Shown: one piece after another, positions 16,972-25,713 of the stretch | Layout of the letters: each line of letters begins with the position of its first letter | How positions within the stretch are numbered: position 1 is the stretch's first letter | Source: Marinobacterium weihaiense | GTDB lineage: Bacteria > Pseudomonadota > Gammaproteobacteria > Pseudomonadales > Balneatricaceae | Direction of reading: 5' to 3' | Assembly (NCBI RefSeq): GCF_019061305.1 | Contig: NZ_JAHQZT010000026.1 | Span: 1 to 33,490 of the forward strand | Length of the DNA: 33,490 bases | Notes under the pieces: generated by a model | Databases searched by the model: none | What the model saw: the letters and a program-made list of their open reading frames with translations, nothing else | Told to the model about the DNA's origin: nothing | Position numbers and translations under genes: made by a program

Positions 16972-17469
16972 TCAGGAAGATAACGGCTGGCTATCGATGC
17001 TGTCAGTATAGTCAGTGCTCCGGACGAGGCCACTAAACCGCATCAAACCGACATCTTCACCTCGGCGGCGGTAGCGGCTCAGCAAGGTCTGGAGACGCGG
17101 AGCGACATGCTCTTCGACCGCTACAAAACCAATGCGTGTATAGAAAGCCGCAAGCTCGCGGTAGGGGTAGCAGTAACAGGGCTGTGCCGACCACTGGACC
17201 TCACAGCCCTGGAGTAACTGACGTCCAAGCCCCTGCCCGCGCCAGTTCCGGTGCACCCATAGCCCGCGCATCAGCCAACCTTCAGCCATGACCTCAAAGC
17301 GAACGCCAGCCAGCACCTGACCATTCAGGTGCAGCACAAAGGCATGATCACCCGGCCGGGCTTTGCCTTTGTGGCCGTTGCGCTTATAAAAACGATTCAG
17401 CACATGCAGTTGATCCATCTCAAGTGCAACGGTCTCAACGGGCATCGCGGTGGGTGGCTGTGTCGTCAC
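16972..17469 (-). CDS. GNAT-family N-acetyltransferase
   Basis: A 165-residue protein with the GNAT core: VLAGVRFEVMAEGWLMRGL, then the acetyl-CoA loop RGQGLGRQLLQ (motif A, R/Q-x-x-G-x-G/A), then AAFYTRIGFV near the end. It transfers an acetyl group to an unknown amine. I chose GTG at 17469, which overlaps the stop codon of the cold-shock/DUF1294 gene (GTGA), a sign of translational coupling; ATG at 17445 is the alternative and lacks a ribosome site. The first 20 residues are not part of the fold. Confidence 0.8.
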   Translation of the reverse strand: MTTQPPTAMPVETVALEMDQLHVLNRFYKRNGHKGKARPGDHAFVLHLNGQVLAGVRFEVMAEGWLMRGLWVHRNWRGQGLGRQLLQGCEVQWSAQPCYCYPYRELAAFYTRIGFVAVEEHVAPRLQTLLSRYRRRGEDVGLMRFSGLVRSTDYTDSIDSQPLSS

Positions 17470-18074
17470 AGCAGCGCCTGCCAGAGCGAGCGTCCCGGTG
17501 CACTGGCCAAATAACCAAGCACAGCCAGATGAATGCCGACCGTCCACCAGAAGGCCACCCGAAACGCGGCCTTGACCGACTTGTGCCTGAGCAGCTGCTG
17601 GGCACACCAGGCGCCTGGCCAGCCGCCCAGGACGGCCAGCATATGCAGCGTCGCTTCGGGCGTACGCCGACGATCATTGCGAGCCGCCTCCTTGTCCCAG
17701 GCATACACCGCAAATGTCCACACACTCATGGCCGCCATCAGCAGCGGTATGTGCCAGGGCAGGTATCCGACCAGTGCTACGATGCAAACGAGCACCAGTA
17801 TTGCCAGGGCCGGCAACAGGACCGGCGCAAGCGGGCGGGCATTCCGCTCCTCACGACGCACACTGGTCCCGGCCAACATGACTGACTCGGCTCGGGGTCG
17901 GTTGTTCTTGTCCGTACTCGACTCGTAGGTCACCAGCTGATTGATTTGCGGTAACAGGCTCCGGTCACGCAGTGCACTGACATGAAAGAACAGATCGCCG
18001 CCCCCGTCCAGCGGCTGAATGAAACCGAATCCCTTGTCGGCGTTCCATTTTTTAACGCGCCCCTTGGCAGTCAT
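17466..18074 (-). CDS. Cold-shock domain fused to DUF1294 membrane domain
   Basis: A 202-residue fusion. The N-terminal cold-shock domain (about residues 1-68) has the RNA-binding motifs KGFGFIQPLDGG and DLFFHVSAL. The C-terminal DUF1294 part (about 90-202) has several membrane segments and the motifs YAWDKEAARNDRRRTPEATLH and GGWPGAWCAQQLLRHKS. This domain pair is a known family; a membrane-tethered RNA-binding role is inferred. The ATG at 18074 has GGAG eight bases upstream. The downstream GNAT gene overlaps its stop codon. Confidence 0.88.
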   Translation of the reverse strand: MTAKGRVKKWNADKGFGFIQPLDGGGDLFFHVSALRDRSLLPQINQLVTYESSTDKNNRPRAESVMLAGTSVRREERNARPLAPVLLPALAILVLVCIVALVGYLPWHIPLLMAAMSVWTFAVYAWDKEAARNDRRRTPEATLHMLAVLGGWPGAWCAQQLLRHKSVKAAFRVAFWWTVGIHLAVLGYLASAPGRSLWQALL

Positions 18075-18168
18075 CAGTGCACTCCGAGTAGGTATGAAAA
18101 CATGTGCACGCAGGCAGGTGGACGGGCATGACGGCGATGCTTGAATCGCATGAAGCACTCCTTGCAGG

Positions 18169-18195
18169 GCATCCGTTCGGAGGGGATACGGATGC
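18169..18195. repeat. Inverted repeat downstream of mobA
   Basis: GCATCCG (18169-18175) and CGGATGC (18189-18195) are perfect 7-bp arms with a 13-base spacer. It lies between the mobA stop and the cold-shock gene start, on the strand they share. No T run follows, so a role as terminator is uncertain. Confidence 0.35.
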
Positions 18196-18229
18196 GACGA
18201 TGAAAGTATCATGATAACAAAAACCGGCG

Positions 18230-18841
18230 TCACCCGGTGGGCAGGTGTCCCTGCTCGGCCTGTTGCAGTTCCTCCGGGGTGTTCAGATTGCCGAATGCAC
18301 CCGGGCAATCAGTAAAATCCGCATAGATACACGCCTGGGCAACCAGCCAGGCGCCCGCGCTGCGAACACCGCTTGCCAACGCCTGCTGCAGGGATTCTCG
18401 TTGTGCATGGTGCACCAGACAGCACAGCCAGTGCGTCTGCCCCCCCTCCCGAGCCACCACTGCCTGCACTGGTGTGCCGGCAACGGCCCGCCACAGCCTG
18501 AATGCCAAGTCAGGCGGCAGCCAGGGGGTGTCGCAGGGGCTGAACAGGACCCACTCATGCCGCGCCTGCTGCAGCCCGGTGAGCATACCGGCCAGCGGCC
18601 CCGGCTGACCCGGCAGGCAATCCGGCATGACCGCCAAGCCTAGCTGTCGGTAGGCCGGCAGTGACCGGTTGGCCACCAGACACAGTTCACTGACCTGCGG
18701 CACCAGTCGTTGACGGACGTGTTCGGCCAGTGGCTGTCCCTGAAGCGGCAGCAGGCCCTTATCACAGCCTCCCATGCGCCGGCCGCGCCCTCCGGCCAGA
18801 ATCACCCCGCTGATGTCAGGAAAAACCGGTTGATCGTGCAT
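18230..18841 (-). CDS. mobA: Molybdenum cofactor guanylyltransferase MobA
   Basis: The 203-residue protein carries the nucleotidyltransferase signature LAGGRGRRMGGCDKGLLPL near residues 15-33 and later the family residues GPLAGMLTGL and SPCDTPWLP. MobA links GMP to molybdopterin to form the bis-MGD cofactor that DMSO-reductase-family enzymes need. The start is the ATG at 18841, with a G-rich ribosome site. The gene is divergent from moaA, with 107 bases between them. It fits the molybdoenzyme operon 3 kb away, which would require MGD. Confidence 0.9.
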   Translation of the reverse strand: MHDQPVFPDISGVILAGGRGRRMGGCDKGLLPLQGQPLAEHVRQRLVPQVSELCLVANRSLPAYRQLGLAVMPDCLPGQPGPLAGMLTGLQQARHEWVLFSPCDTPWLPPDLAFRLWRAVAGTPVQAVVAREGGQTHWLCCLVHHAQRESLQQALASGVRSAGAWLVAQACIYADFTDCPGAFGNLNTPEELQQAEQGHLPTG

Positions 18842-18874
18842 TGCCCCACCCCATGATGAAAAGTCTCTGATTTC

Positions 18875-18915
18875 ACCATAGACGGTTTGCGAGCCGACAC
18901 AGGCACGTCTATGGT
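18875..18915. promoter_or_regulatory. 10-bp inverted repeat in the mobA-moaA divergent region (probable operator)
   Basis: ACCATAGACG (18875-18884) and CGTCTATGGT (18906-18915) are perfect complements with a 21-base spacer. They bracket the presumed -35 region of moaA and sit 34-74 bases from the mobA start. It does not match the ModE consensus as I remember it, so the regulator is unknown. Confidence 0.5.
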
Positions 18916-18923
18916 TCTATACA
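18894..18923 (+). promoter_or_regulatory. Possible moaA promoter
   Basis: CCGACA (18894-18899) and TATACA (18918-18923) are 4/6 matches each with an 18-base spacer. The hexamers lie inside and just after the inverted repeat at 18875-18915, so repression or activation through it would be direct. Confidence 0.35.
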
Positions 18924-18948
18924 TCCTGAACAGAACGGGGAGCCCGCC

Positions 18949-19935
18949 ATGTCCTCCCGGCTTGTAGACCGCTTCGGTCGCCATGTCACTTATTTGCGCC
19001 TGTCGGTCACCGACCGGTGCGACCTGCGTTGCGTCTATTGCATGACTGAAAAGATGCGCTTTCTCCCCCACGATCAGGTGCTGTCTTTGGAAGAGCTGTA
19101 CGATGTCGCCCACGCCTTCACCCGCCTGGGCATAAACAAGATCCGTCTGACCGGCGGCGAGCCGCTGGTCAGACGTGACGTGATGACCCTGGTCGAGCGC
19201 CTGGGCCAACTTCCGGCCGAACTGGTCTTGACGACCAACGGTTCACAATTGAGAAAGCGAGCGCAGGATCTGGCCCGATTCGGCGTGCAACGCCTCAATA
19301 TCAGCCTCGATTCACTGCAGTCAGAGCGCTTCGCTCATCTGACCCGTCACGGCCGTCTGGAACAGGTGCTTGACGGCATAGAAGCGGCGCGCAGTGCCGG
19401 ATTCAAGCGTATCAAGCTCAACACCGTTGTCCTTAAAGGGCGCAATGATGACGAGGTACTGGATCTGGTCGAGTTTGCCCGCCGCTCGGGACTAGACATC
19501 AGTTTTATCGAGGAAATGCCACTGGGCGTGATCTCCGAGCATGGCCGTGCCGAGTGCTTCTGTTCCAGTGACGAGCTGCGCGAGCGCATCAGCAGCCGCT
19601 ACCCGCTGACCCCCTCCACTGATCGCACCGGTGGTCCTTCACGTTACTTCCGCATGGCTGACAGCGCCATCCGTGTCGGTTTCATCTCGCCACACAGCCA
19701 TAATTTCTGCAGCGAGTGCAACCGGGTACGCGTCACCGTGGAAGGCCGCCTGCTGCTATGCCTGGGCAATGAGCACTCGGTCGATCTGCGCCGAATATTG
19801 CGTGAGTATCCCGGCAATACCGAGCGTCTGCATCAAACACTGGTTGACGCCATGGCCATCAAGCCGGAGCGACACGAGTTTAACCTGGATGAAGCCCCCC
19901 AGATTCTGCGTTTCATGAACATGACCGGCGGCTGA
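18949..19935 (+). CDS. moaA: GTP 3',8-cyclase MoaA
   Basis: A 328-residue radical SAM enzyme. The SAM cluster motif CDLRCVYC has Cys24, Cys28 and Cys31. The second, substrate-binding cluster uses Cys254, Cys257 and Cys271 in [19 protein letters not shown]. The protein ends in Gly-Gly, as catalytically active MoaA does. It catalyses the first step of molybdenum cofactor synthesis from GTP, acting with MoaC, which is not in this window. A GGGGAG ribosome site precedes the ATG. It leads the moaA-moaB-moeA unit (20-base gap to moaB). Confidence 0.95.
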   Translation: MSSRLVDRFGRHVTYLRLSVTDRCDLRCVYCMTEKMRFLPHDQVLSLEELYDVAHAFTRLGINKIRLTGGEPLVRRDVMTLVERLGQLPAELVLTTNGSQLRKRAQDLARFGVQRLNISLDSLQSERFAHLTRHGRLEQVLDGIEAARSAGFKRIKLNTVVLKGRNDDEVLDLVEFARRSGLDISFIEEMPLGVISEHGRAECFCSSDELRERISSRYPLTPSTDRTGGPSRYFRMADSAIRVGFISPHSHNFCSECNRVRVTVEGRLLLCLGNEHSVDLRRILREYPGNTERLHQTLVDAMAIKPERHEFNLDEAPQILRFMNMTGG

Positions 19936-19955
19936 AGCCGCCTGACGGAGTCACC

Positions 19956-20513
19956 ATGTCCAAGACCACGACCTCGACTTTCGTACCGTTGAACATCAGT
20001 GTACTGACCGTATCCGACACGCGCACGGCAGCCAATGACACGTCCGGTGACATGCTGGTGGAGCGCCTGCAAAGCGCCGGGCATCATCTGGTCGCGCGCG
20101 ACATCGTGCAGGATGACATCTACCGGATGCGAGCCCGCGTATCGGAATGGATTGCTGATATTGCCACACAGGTGGTCCTGGTGACCGGCGGTACCGGCTT
20201 TTCACATCGAGATTCCACACCGGAGGCCATCATGCCGCTGCTCGACAAGCAGGTCGAAGGCTTTGGTGAACTTTTTCGTCAGCTCTCACATGAGGAAATC
20301 GGCACCTCCACTATTCAGTCACGGGCCCTGGCCGGGCTGGCCAATGGCACGCTGATCTTCTGCCTGCCTGGCTCGACCGGTGCCTGCCGTACCGGCTGGG
20401 ACCAAATCATCAGCGAGCAGCTGGATGCCCGCTACCGCCCTTGCAACTTTGTCGGAACATTGCAGCGTGCACTGGAAGATCGCTTGGCACGTCAGGAAGG
20501 CGGCGATGACTGA
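19956..20513 (+). CDS. moaB: Molybdenum cofactor biosynthesis protein MoaB
   Basis: The 185-residue protein has the MogA/MoaB fold signatures: ISVLTVSDTRTAANDTSGD near residues 14-32, VLVTGGTGFSHRDSTPEA and CLPGSTGAC. Family members bind molybdopterin and adenylylate it before metal insertion; E. coli MoaB itself appears dispensable because MogA does this, so this copy may be the working adenylyltransferase. GGAG precedes the ATG. Its last codons overlap the moeA start by 8 bases. Confidence 0.93.
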   Translation: MSKTTTSTFVPLNISVLTVSDTRTAANDTSGDMLVERLQSAGHHLVARDIVQDDIYRMRARVSEWIADIATQVVLVTGGTGFSHRDSTPEAIMPLLDKQVEGFGELFRQLSHEEIGTSTIQSRALAGLANGTLIFCLPGSTGACRTGWDQIISEQLDARYRPCNFVGTLQRALEDRLARQEGGDD

Positions 20514-21732
20514 CCCCTGCTCCCAACCGGGCCTGATACCGCTGGGCAGTGCCCTTGAGCTGCTGCTGGCCGGCATCGAGTGCCGCCTGCCACGCGAGCC
20601 CTGTGCCCTGCTGCAGGCACACGGGCGGGTGCTGGCCCGTGAATGCTGCGCGCCGGTTGATGTGCCGCCGACCGATAACAGTGCCATGGATGGCTATGCC
20701 CTGCGTCATGCCGACCTGATACCCAATCAACCGACCCCCCTCCCGGTCAGCCAACGCATTCCGGCCGGCACGGCACCGCCTCCCCTGACTCCAGGGACAG
20801 CGGCACGCATTTTTACCGGCGCCCCTATCCCCGCCGGGGCCGATACGGTGGTAATGCAAGAAAGAACCTTGCTTGAAAACAACCAGGTTCTCATTGCCCC
20901 CGACACGGCAGCGGGCAGCAATATTCGTCCGCGCGGACAGGATATTCGCCGGGGGACGGTGGTCATGCCGGCCGGTACTCGGCTCAATGCCACGGCCATT
21001 GGTGTCCTGGCCTCCATCGGTCGGGCGGAGGTCGAAGTGTATCGACGCCTGCGGGTGGCAGTGCTGTCGACCGGTGATGAACTGGCTGATCCAGGCGTCG
21101 CCTTGAAGCCGGGGCAAATCTATAACTCCAACCGCTATCTGGTACTGTGCCTGTTGCGCCAGCTGGGGCTGGAAACACTTGACCTGGGCCCCGTGGCCGA
21201 TAGCCGGGCCAGTACGCGTAACGCCCTCAGCCAAGCCGCCGAGCATGTCGACATCATCCTGACCACTGGCGGTGTTTCGGTCGGTGAGGAAGATCACGTC
21301 AAGACCGCCATTCAGGATCTGGGCCAGCTGGATCTCTGGCGAATTAACCTCAAGCCGGGAAAACCCTTCGCTGCCGGCAAGATTGGCCGTACGCCTCTGT
21401 TCGGCCTGCCCGGCAACCCGGGTGCGGCACTGGTCACCTTTGCCCTGCTGGTACGCCCCTGTTTATGCAAGGCACAAGGACTCCACACCACCGACCAGAG
21501 GCCTTGGGTACTGCAGGCCGCCTTTGCGCGCGAGCATACCAATACCCGTGAAGAGTACCTGCGCGCTCGGCGCGGCCTGGACGGCACTGTCAGTCTGGTC
21601 GAGCCGCAGGGCTCGGGTACCCTATCCTCGCTACTGCAGTGTGACGGCCTGATTCGAATTCCCCCACGGCAGCCGGTTCGCGAAGGCGAGCCGGTTGAGT
21701 TTTATCCATTACATGAGCTGCTTGATGGATAA
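20506..21732 (+). CDS. moeA: Molybdopterin molybdenumtransferase MoeA
   Basis: A full-length 408-residue MoeA. Typical segments are VPPTDNSAMDGYALR, FTGAPIPAGADTVVMQE, VLSTGDEL, TTGGVSVGEEDHV and FGLPGNPGAALVTF. It inserts molybdate into adenylylated molybdopterin. The ATG at 20506 lies within the end of moaB and has AGGAAGG just before it, so the two genes are translationally coupled. The molybdoenzyme operon begins 206 bases downstream on the same strand, without an obvious terminator between them, so read-through is possible. Confidence 0.94.
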   Translation: MTDPCSQPGLIPLGSALELLLAGIECRLPREPCALLQAHGRVLARECCAPVDVPPTDNSAMDGYALRHADLIPNQPTPLPVSQRIPAGTAPPPLTPGTAARIFTGAPIPAGADTVVMQERTLLENNQVLIAPDTAAGSNIRPRGQDIRRGTVVMPAGTRLNATAIGVLASIGRAEVEVYRRLRVAVLSTGDELADPGVALKPGQIYNSNRYLVLCLLRQLGLETLDLGPVADSRASTRNALSQAAEHVDIILTTGGVSVGEEDHVKTAIQDLGQLDLWRINLKPGKPFAAGKIGRTPLFGLPGNPGAALVTFALLVRPCLCKAQGLHTTDQRPWVLQAAFAREHTNTREEYLRARRGLDGTVSLVEPQGSGTLSSLLQCDGLIRIPPRQPVREGEPVEFYPLHELLDG

Positions 21733-21807
21733 GACCAAGCAAAATGCATTAATTTCACGCCAGAGTAAAAAGTCAAACAGATGAGCATGATACAAGTCAA
21801 AACCCGA

Positions 21808-21821
21808 TTGATTTAAACAAA
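21808..21821 (+). promoter_or_regulatory. FNR/ANR-like site upstream of the molybdoenzyme operon
   Basis: TTGAT-TTAA-ACAAA matches 8 of the 10 defined positions of the FNR/ANR consensus TTGAT-N4-ATCAA. The surrounding 21733-21905 stretch is AT-rich relative to its neighbours and carries no gene. A weak -35/-10 pair (TTGTAC 21835-21840, TGCTAT 21859-21864) would place the site around -56. Oxygen control is plausible but not shown. Confidence 0.4.
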
Positions 21822-21938
21822 GGCAACTCGGTTTTTGTACGCCCCCTCTCAAATCGACTGCTATTTTTGGTTAAAAAATGACCAGAATGACCGACTCTCC
21901 ACAGGATGCCCGGGCCGGTCTACGAGGAGGGCATGAAC

Positions 21939-24710
21939 ATGCACATGTGGAAACTCAAACGCCGCAACTTCCTCAAGGGACTGAGTCTCACCACGGCAGG
22001 GGCTGTGGTCAGCGGCAAGGGCTGGGCCCTGAACCGGCTCGAACCGATACGCAACACCCTATCCAGTGAATATCCCTACCGCAGTTGGGAAGACCTGTAC
22101 CGCAGCGAATGGGACTGGGACCATATCGGTCATGCCGCTCATTGCATCAACTGTATGGGCAACTGCGCTTGGGACGTCTACGTCAAAGACGGCCTGGTGA
22201 TTCGCGAAGAGCAGATCGCCAAATACCCCATGGTCAATCCAAATGTCCCTGACGCCAACCCCCGTGGTTGCCAGAAAGGCGCCGTGCACTCCACTTCCAT
22301 GTACGAGGCCGATCGCTTGCGCCATCCGCTCAAACGCGCCGGCGAACGGGGCGAGGGCAAATGGCAGCGCATTTCCTGGGACCAGGCCACCGAAGAAATT
22401 GCCGACAAGGTGATTGATATTTTCGAGAAGTACGGCCCCGGCAAACTGAAAACTCACCAAGGCTCGGGCAACCAGACCATGGTGCGACAGTCCGGCCCCA
22501 ACCGCTTTGCCTCGCTGGTGGGCGGCATCCAGCTGGACGGCTTCACCGTGGTAGGCGACCTCAACACCGGTGCTCACCTGGCCTACGGCAACCCGCTGGA
22601 GAGCTTTACCTCCGATGCCTGGTTCGATGCCGATTACATCATGCTCGGCATGATCAACCCCAACGCCACTCGCATACCCGATGCGCATTACATCTGGGAA
22701 GCCAAGTACAACGGTGCCCGCATCATCAGCACGGCACCGGACTACAACCCCAGCTCCATCCATACCGACCTGTGGATGCCAATCGAGCAGGGCTCGGATC
22801 CCTTCCTGGCGATGTCCTTTGTCAACGTGATCATCGAAGAGAAGCTGTACAAGCCCGAATTCATGAAGGAACAGACCGACCTGCCGATGCTGGTGCGCCG
22901 CGACAACGGCAAGCTACTGCGTGAGAGCGATCTGGTTGATGGCGGCTCGGACGAGGTGTTCTACCACTGGGACCTGAACACCAACCAGGCGGTCATGGCC
23001 AAGGGCTCCATGGGCAGCGAAGACAAGGATCTGAAACTGGGCGATGTAGACCCGGCGCTGGAAGGCACCTTTGAGGTCAACGGCATCGATGTCACCACCG
23101 TATTCGAACAGGTTAAGAAAGAGGCGGCCAAATACCCGCCGGAGAAAACCCGCAAACAGACCGGTCTGAATGCCGACGTGGTGCGCAACGAAGCTCGCCT
23201 GATGGCCAAGTCACGCAAGGCGATCATCATGCTGGGCTACATCACCTCCAGTTACTCCAACTGCCTGTATATCGGCTGGGGGTATGCCCTGGCACTGGCC
23301 CTCACCGGCCATGGTGGCCGCACCGGTGGCTTGGATACCTCCTGGGTAGTATGGAATCACCCGAAATGGACCGAACTGGCCACCTTTGACGGCAAGAAGT
23401 CCGCACGTTACGAGCCCGGCGGCCTGGGTGAGGTGCTTCGCGGCGATATGATGGACGGTATCCGTCGTCACTTCGACAACAAAAAGCTCAAGGAGCGGGT
23501 CGGTTTCGATGTGGACGAGATGGAAGAGATGATGCAGGAGTCCATCGACGAGGGCTGGATGCCGTACTACGGCGAAATCAAGGGCATGATCTCCATCGCC
23601 GACAACACCTTCCGCCGCAACAAGCTGGCCGAGCACTACCGCGATGAACATTTGCGTCAGGCCAGTGAACTGTACGTCAACGTCAACGTGCGCATGGACT
23701 CCACCGCCGAGTGGGCCGACTACGTACTGCCAGCGGCCAGCCACTACGAAGCCTGGGATCTGCGTACCCAGGGCTACCACCGCTTCTGCAACGTGTTCAC
23801 CGAATCGGTGCCGCCGGTGGGCGAATCCAAGCCCGACTGGGACATTATGGCGCTGCTGACCAAGAAAATTCAGGAACGTGCCATCGCCCGCGGCATCGGC
23901 CCGATCCAGGACGGTGACGTCACCCGTGACCTGCATACGATCCACGACGACTACACCATGAACGGCAAGCTGAACACGGCACTGGATGCCTGCCGCTACA
24001 TCGTGGAGAACTCACCGGAGTTCGACGGCGTAACCTTTGAGGAAGCAGCCGAGCGTGGCTTTATCGTCATGAACGAACATGCCGGTACCAACCAGCCGCT
24101 ACAGAAGGATCAGCCTTACAACCCGTTCACGGCGCAAACCGATGGCAAAAAGCCCTATGACACACTGACCGGTCGCATCACTTTCTATGTCGACCATCCT
24201 CGCTTTGAACGGCTCAAGTCCACTGTCCCTACAGCACGGCTCTATGCCGGCCCCGAGGCGTCCAAGTTTCCGCTGCACTTCTACTCGCCGCATGCGCGCT
24301 GGGGGATTCACTCCAACTGGCGCAGCAACAAGTACTTGCTCCGCCTGCAGCGTGGCGAACCCAACATCTACATCAACCCCAAACTGGCCGAACAGCGCGG
24401 CATCAAGGATGGCGACCGGGTCAAGCTGTTCAATGACAACGGCGAATTCTTCGCGCAGGCCAAATTCTACCCCAGCATCCCGGTCAACTCGATCATGATG
24501 GAACACGGCTGGGAGCCGCACCAGTACATCCACCGCAAGCCGATGAACAACTCTCATGCCACCCTGCTGCAGCCGCTGGAGCTGGTGGGCGGCTGGGGCC
24601 ACCTCAAGTTCATCTACGCCATGTGGAACGCCAACCAGGTGATCCATGAAAGCAGCTACGACATCGCGCTGGCCACGGCGGATGAAATCAGCGACCCACG
24701 GGCCGTATAA
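21939..24710 (+). CDS. Type II DMSO-reductase-family molybdoenzyme, catalytic alpha subunit
   Basis: A 923-residue bis-MGD enzyme with a twin-arginine signal (KRRNFLKG near residues 7-14), so it is exported folded to the periplasm. The FS0 iron-sulfur motif is H-x3-C-x3-C-x34-C (His68, Cys72, Cys76, Cys111), the spacing of NarG and the type II group. Asp207 in VVGDLNTG aligns with the Mo-ligand Asp of NarG. Length agrees with selenate, chlorate and perchlorate reductases and DMS dehydrogenase (about 910-930). The substrate cannot be decided by eye. ATG at 21939 is eight bases after AGGAGG; ATG at 21933 is closer than usual and one at 21906 is unlikely. First gene of the operon; beta follows after 12 bases. 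Confidence 0.93.
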   Translation: MHMWKLKRRNFLKGLSLTTAGAVVSGKGWALNRLEPIRNTLSSEYPYRSWEDLYRSEWDWDHIGHAAHCINCMGNCAWDVYVKDGLVIREEQIAKYPMVNPNVPDANPRGCQKGAVHSTSMYEADRLRHPLKRAGERGEGKWQRISWDQATEEIADKVIDIFEKYGPGKLKTHQGSGNQTMVRQSGPNRFASLVGGIQLDGFTVVGDLNTGAHLAYGNPLESFTSDAWFDADYIMLGMINPNATRIPDAHYIWEAKYNGARIISTAPDYNPSSIHTDLWMPIEQGSDPFLAMSFVNVIIEEKLYKPEFMKEQTDLPMLVRRDNGKLLRESDLVDGGSDEVFYHWDLNTNQAVMAKGSMGSEDKDLKLGDVDPALEGTFEVNGIDVTTVFEQVKKEAAKYPPEKTRKQTGLNADVVRNEARLMAKSRKAIIMLGYITSSYSNCLYIGWGYALALALTGHGGRTGGLDTSWVVWNHPKWTELATFDGKKSARYEPGGLGEVLRGDMMDGIRRHFDNKKLKERVGFDVDEMEEMMQESIDEGWMPYYGEIKGMISIADNTFRRNKLAEHYRDEHLRQASELYVNVNVRMDSTAEWADYVLPAASHYEAWDLRTQGYHRFCNVFTESVPPVGESKPDWDIMALLTKKIQERAIARGIGPIQDGDVTRDLHTIHDDYTMNGKLNTALDACRYIVENSPEFDGVTFEEAAERGFIVMNEHAGTNQPLQKDQPYNPFTAQTDGKKPYDTLTGRITFYVDHPRFERLKSTVPTARLYAGPEASKFPLHFYSPHARWGIHSNWRSNKYLLRLQRGEPNIYINPKLAEQRGIKDGDRVKLFNDNGEFFAQAKFYPSIPVNSIMMEHGWEPHQYIHRKPMNNSHATLLQPLELVGGWGHLKFIYAMWNANQVIHESSYDIALATADEISDPRAV

Positions 24711-24722
24711 GAGGAGATTGTC

Positions 24723-25703
24723 ATGGCTGTCAAACGTCAACTGAGCATGGTACTGGACCTGAACAAGTGTATCGGCTGCCAGACCTGCACCGCGGCCTGC
24801 AAACTGATGTGGACCAACCGCAACGGCCGAGAGTTCATGTACTGGAACAACGTGGAAACACAACCCGGCAAGGGCTACCCCCGCGACTACCAAAACATGG
24901 GCGGCGGCTTCGATGAAAACGGCGGCTTGCGCCTGGGGCGCCAGCCCAGCCAGGACGACTATGGTATTCCTTGGGAGTACAACTACGAAGAAGCGCTGAT
25001 GACCGGCACCGATCCCTGGCTGCGCCCCAACGTCAAACCCACCTGGGGCGCCAACTGGGACGAGGATGAAGGGCTGGGCGAATACCCCAACAGCTACTAT
25101 TTCTACCTGCCACGGCTGTGCAACCACTGCGCCAACCCGGCCTGCCTGGCAGCCTGTACCCGCAACGCGATTTACAAGCGCCAAGAAGACGGTATCGTGC
25201 TGGTGGACCAGGAGCGCTGTCGCGGTTATCGCTACTGCGTCAACGCCTGCCCCTACAAGAAGGTGTATTTCAACGAGCAGATCTCCAAGTCCGAGAAATG
25301 CATCTTCTGCTACCCGCGCATCGAGAAGGGCCTGCCCACCGCCTGCGCCCAGCAGTGCGTCGGCCGTATTCGCTGGATCGGCTACCGTGATGACGAGGAA
25401 GGGCCCATCCACCTGCTGGTGGAGAAATACAAGGTCGCTCTCCCCTTGCATCCGGAGTGGGGCACCCAGCCCAACGTGTTCTATGTGCCGCCCATGTCAC
25501 CTTCCAAGTACGGACCGAATGGCGAAGCCCTGGATGAATCACGCATTCCGCTGGAGTATCTGGAAAGCCTGTTCGGTGATCGGGTTGGCGAGGTGCTTGC
25601 AACACTCGGGGCCGAACGCCAGGCCAAGGCTGAAGGCCGTGACAGTGAGTTGATGGATACGCTGATCGGCTACAAGCATGCCGAAATGTTCAAGCTCAGC
25701 TGA
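24723..25703 (+). CDS. Type II DMSO-reductase-family enzyme, iron-sulfur beta subunit
   Basis: A 326-residue ferredoxin-type electron-transfer subunit. It has four Cys groups: CIGCQTCTAAC (Cys16, 19, 22, 26), CNHCANPACLAAC (133, 136, 141, 145), CRGYRYCVNAC (166, 172, 176) and CIFC...CAQQC (193, 196, 208, 212). Tyr169 replaces one Cys, as Trp or Tyr does in NarH and type II relatives, so three [4Fe-4S] and one [3Fe-4S] cluster are expected. It has no signal peptide and should be exported bound to alpha. AGAGGAG precedes the ATG. The chaperone gene follows after 10 bases. Confidence 0.94.
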   Translation: MAVKRQLSMVLDLNKCIGCQTCTAACKLMWTNRNGREFMYWNNVETQPGKGYPRDYQNMGGGFDENGGLRLGRQPSQDDYGIPWEYNYEEALMTGTDPWLRPNVKPTWGANWDEDEGLGEYPNSYYFYLPRLCNHCANPACLAACTRNAIYKRQEDGIVLVDQERCRGYRYCVNACPYKKVYFNEQISKSEKCIFCYPRIEKGLPTACAQQCVGRIRWIGYRDDEEGPIHLLVEKYKVALPLHPEWGTQPNVFYVPPMSPSKYGPNGEALDESRIPLEYLESLFGDRVGEVLATLGAERQAKAEGRDSELMDTLIGYKHAEMFKLS

Positions 25704-25713
25704 GGAGGCCGGT

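Noticed and set aside
20410-21297. Minus-strand open frame of 295 residues
   Set aside because: Antisense to moeA, which is complete and well conserved.
21878-22069. Possible leader peptide overlapping the start of the alpha gene
   Set aside because: The His/Gly/Gln-rich product overlaps the Tat signal coding region in another frame and has no ribosome site.
21939-24710. Respiratory nitrate reductase NarG
   Set aside because: The FS0 spacing is shared, but the protein is about 300 residues too short, has a Tat signal, and the operon has a heme b gamma subunit of the ethylbenzene-dehydrogenase type and no NarI.
24099-25451. Long open frame of 450 residues on the minus strand
   Set aside because: It lies wholly antisense to the alpha and beta genes, whose motifs are unmistakable. 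It comes from the GC-rich codon bias and shows no family features.
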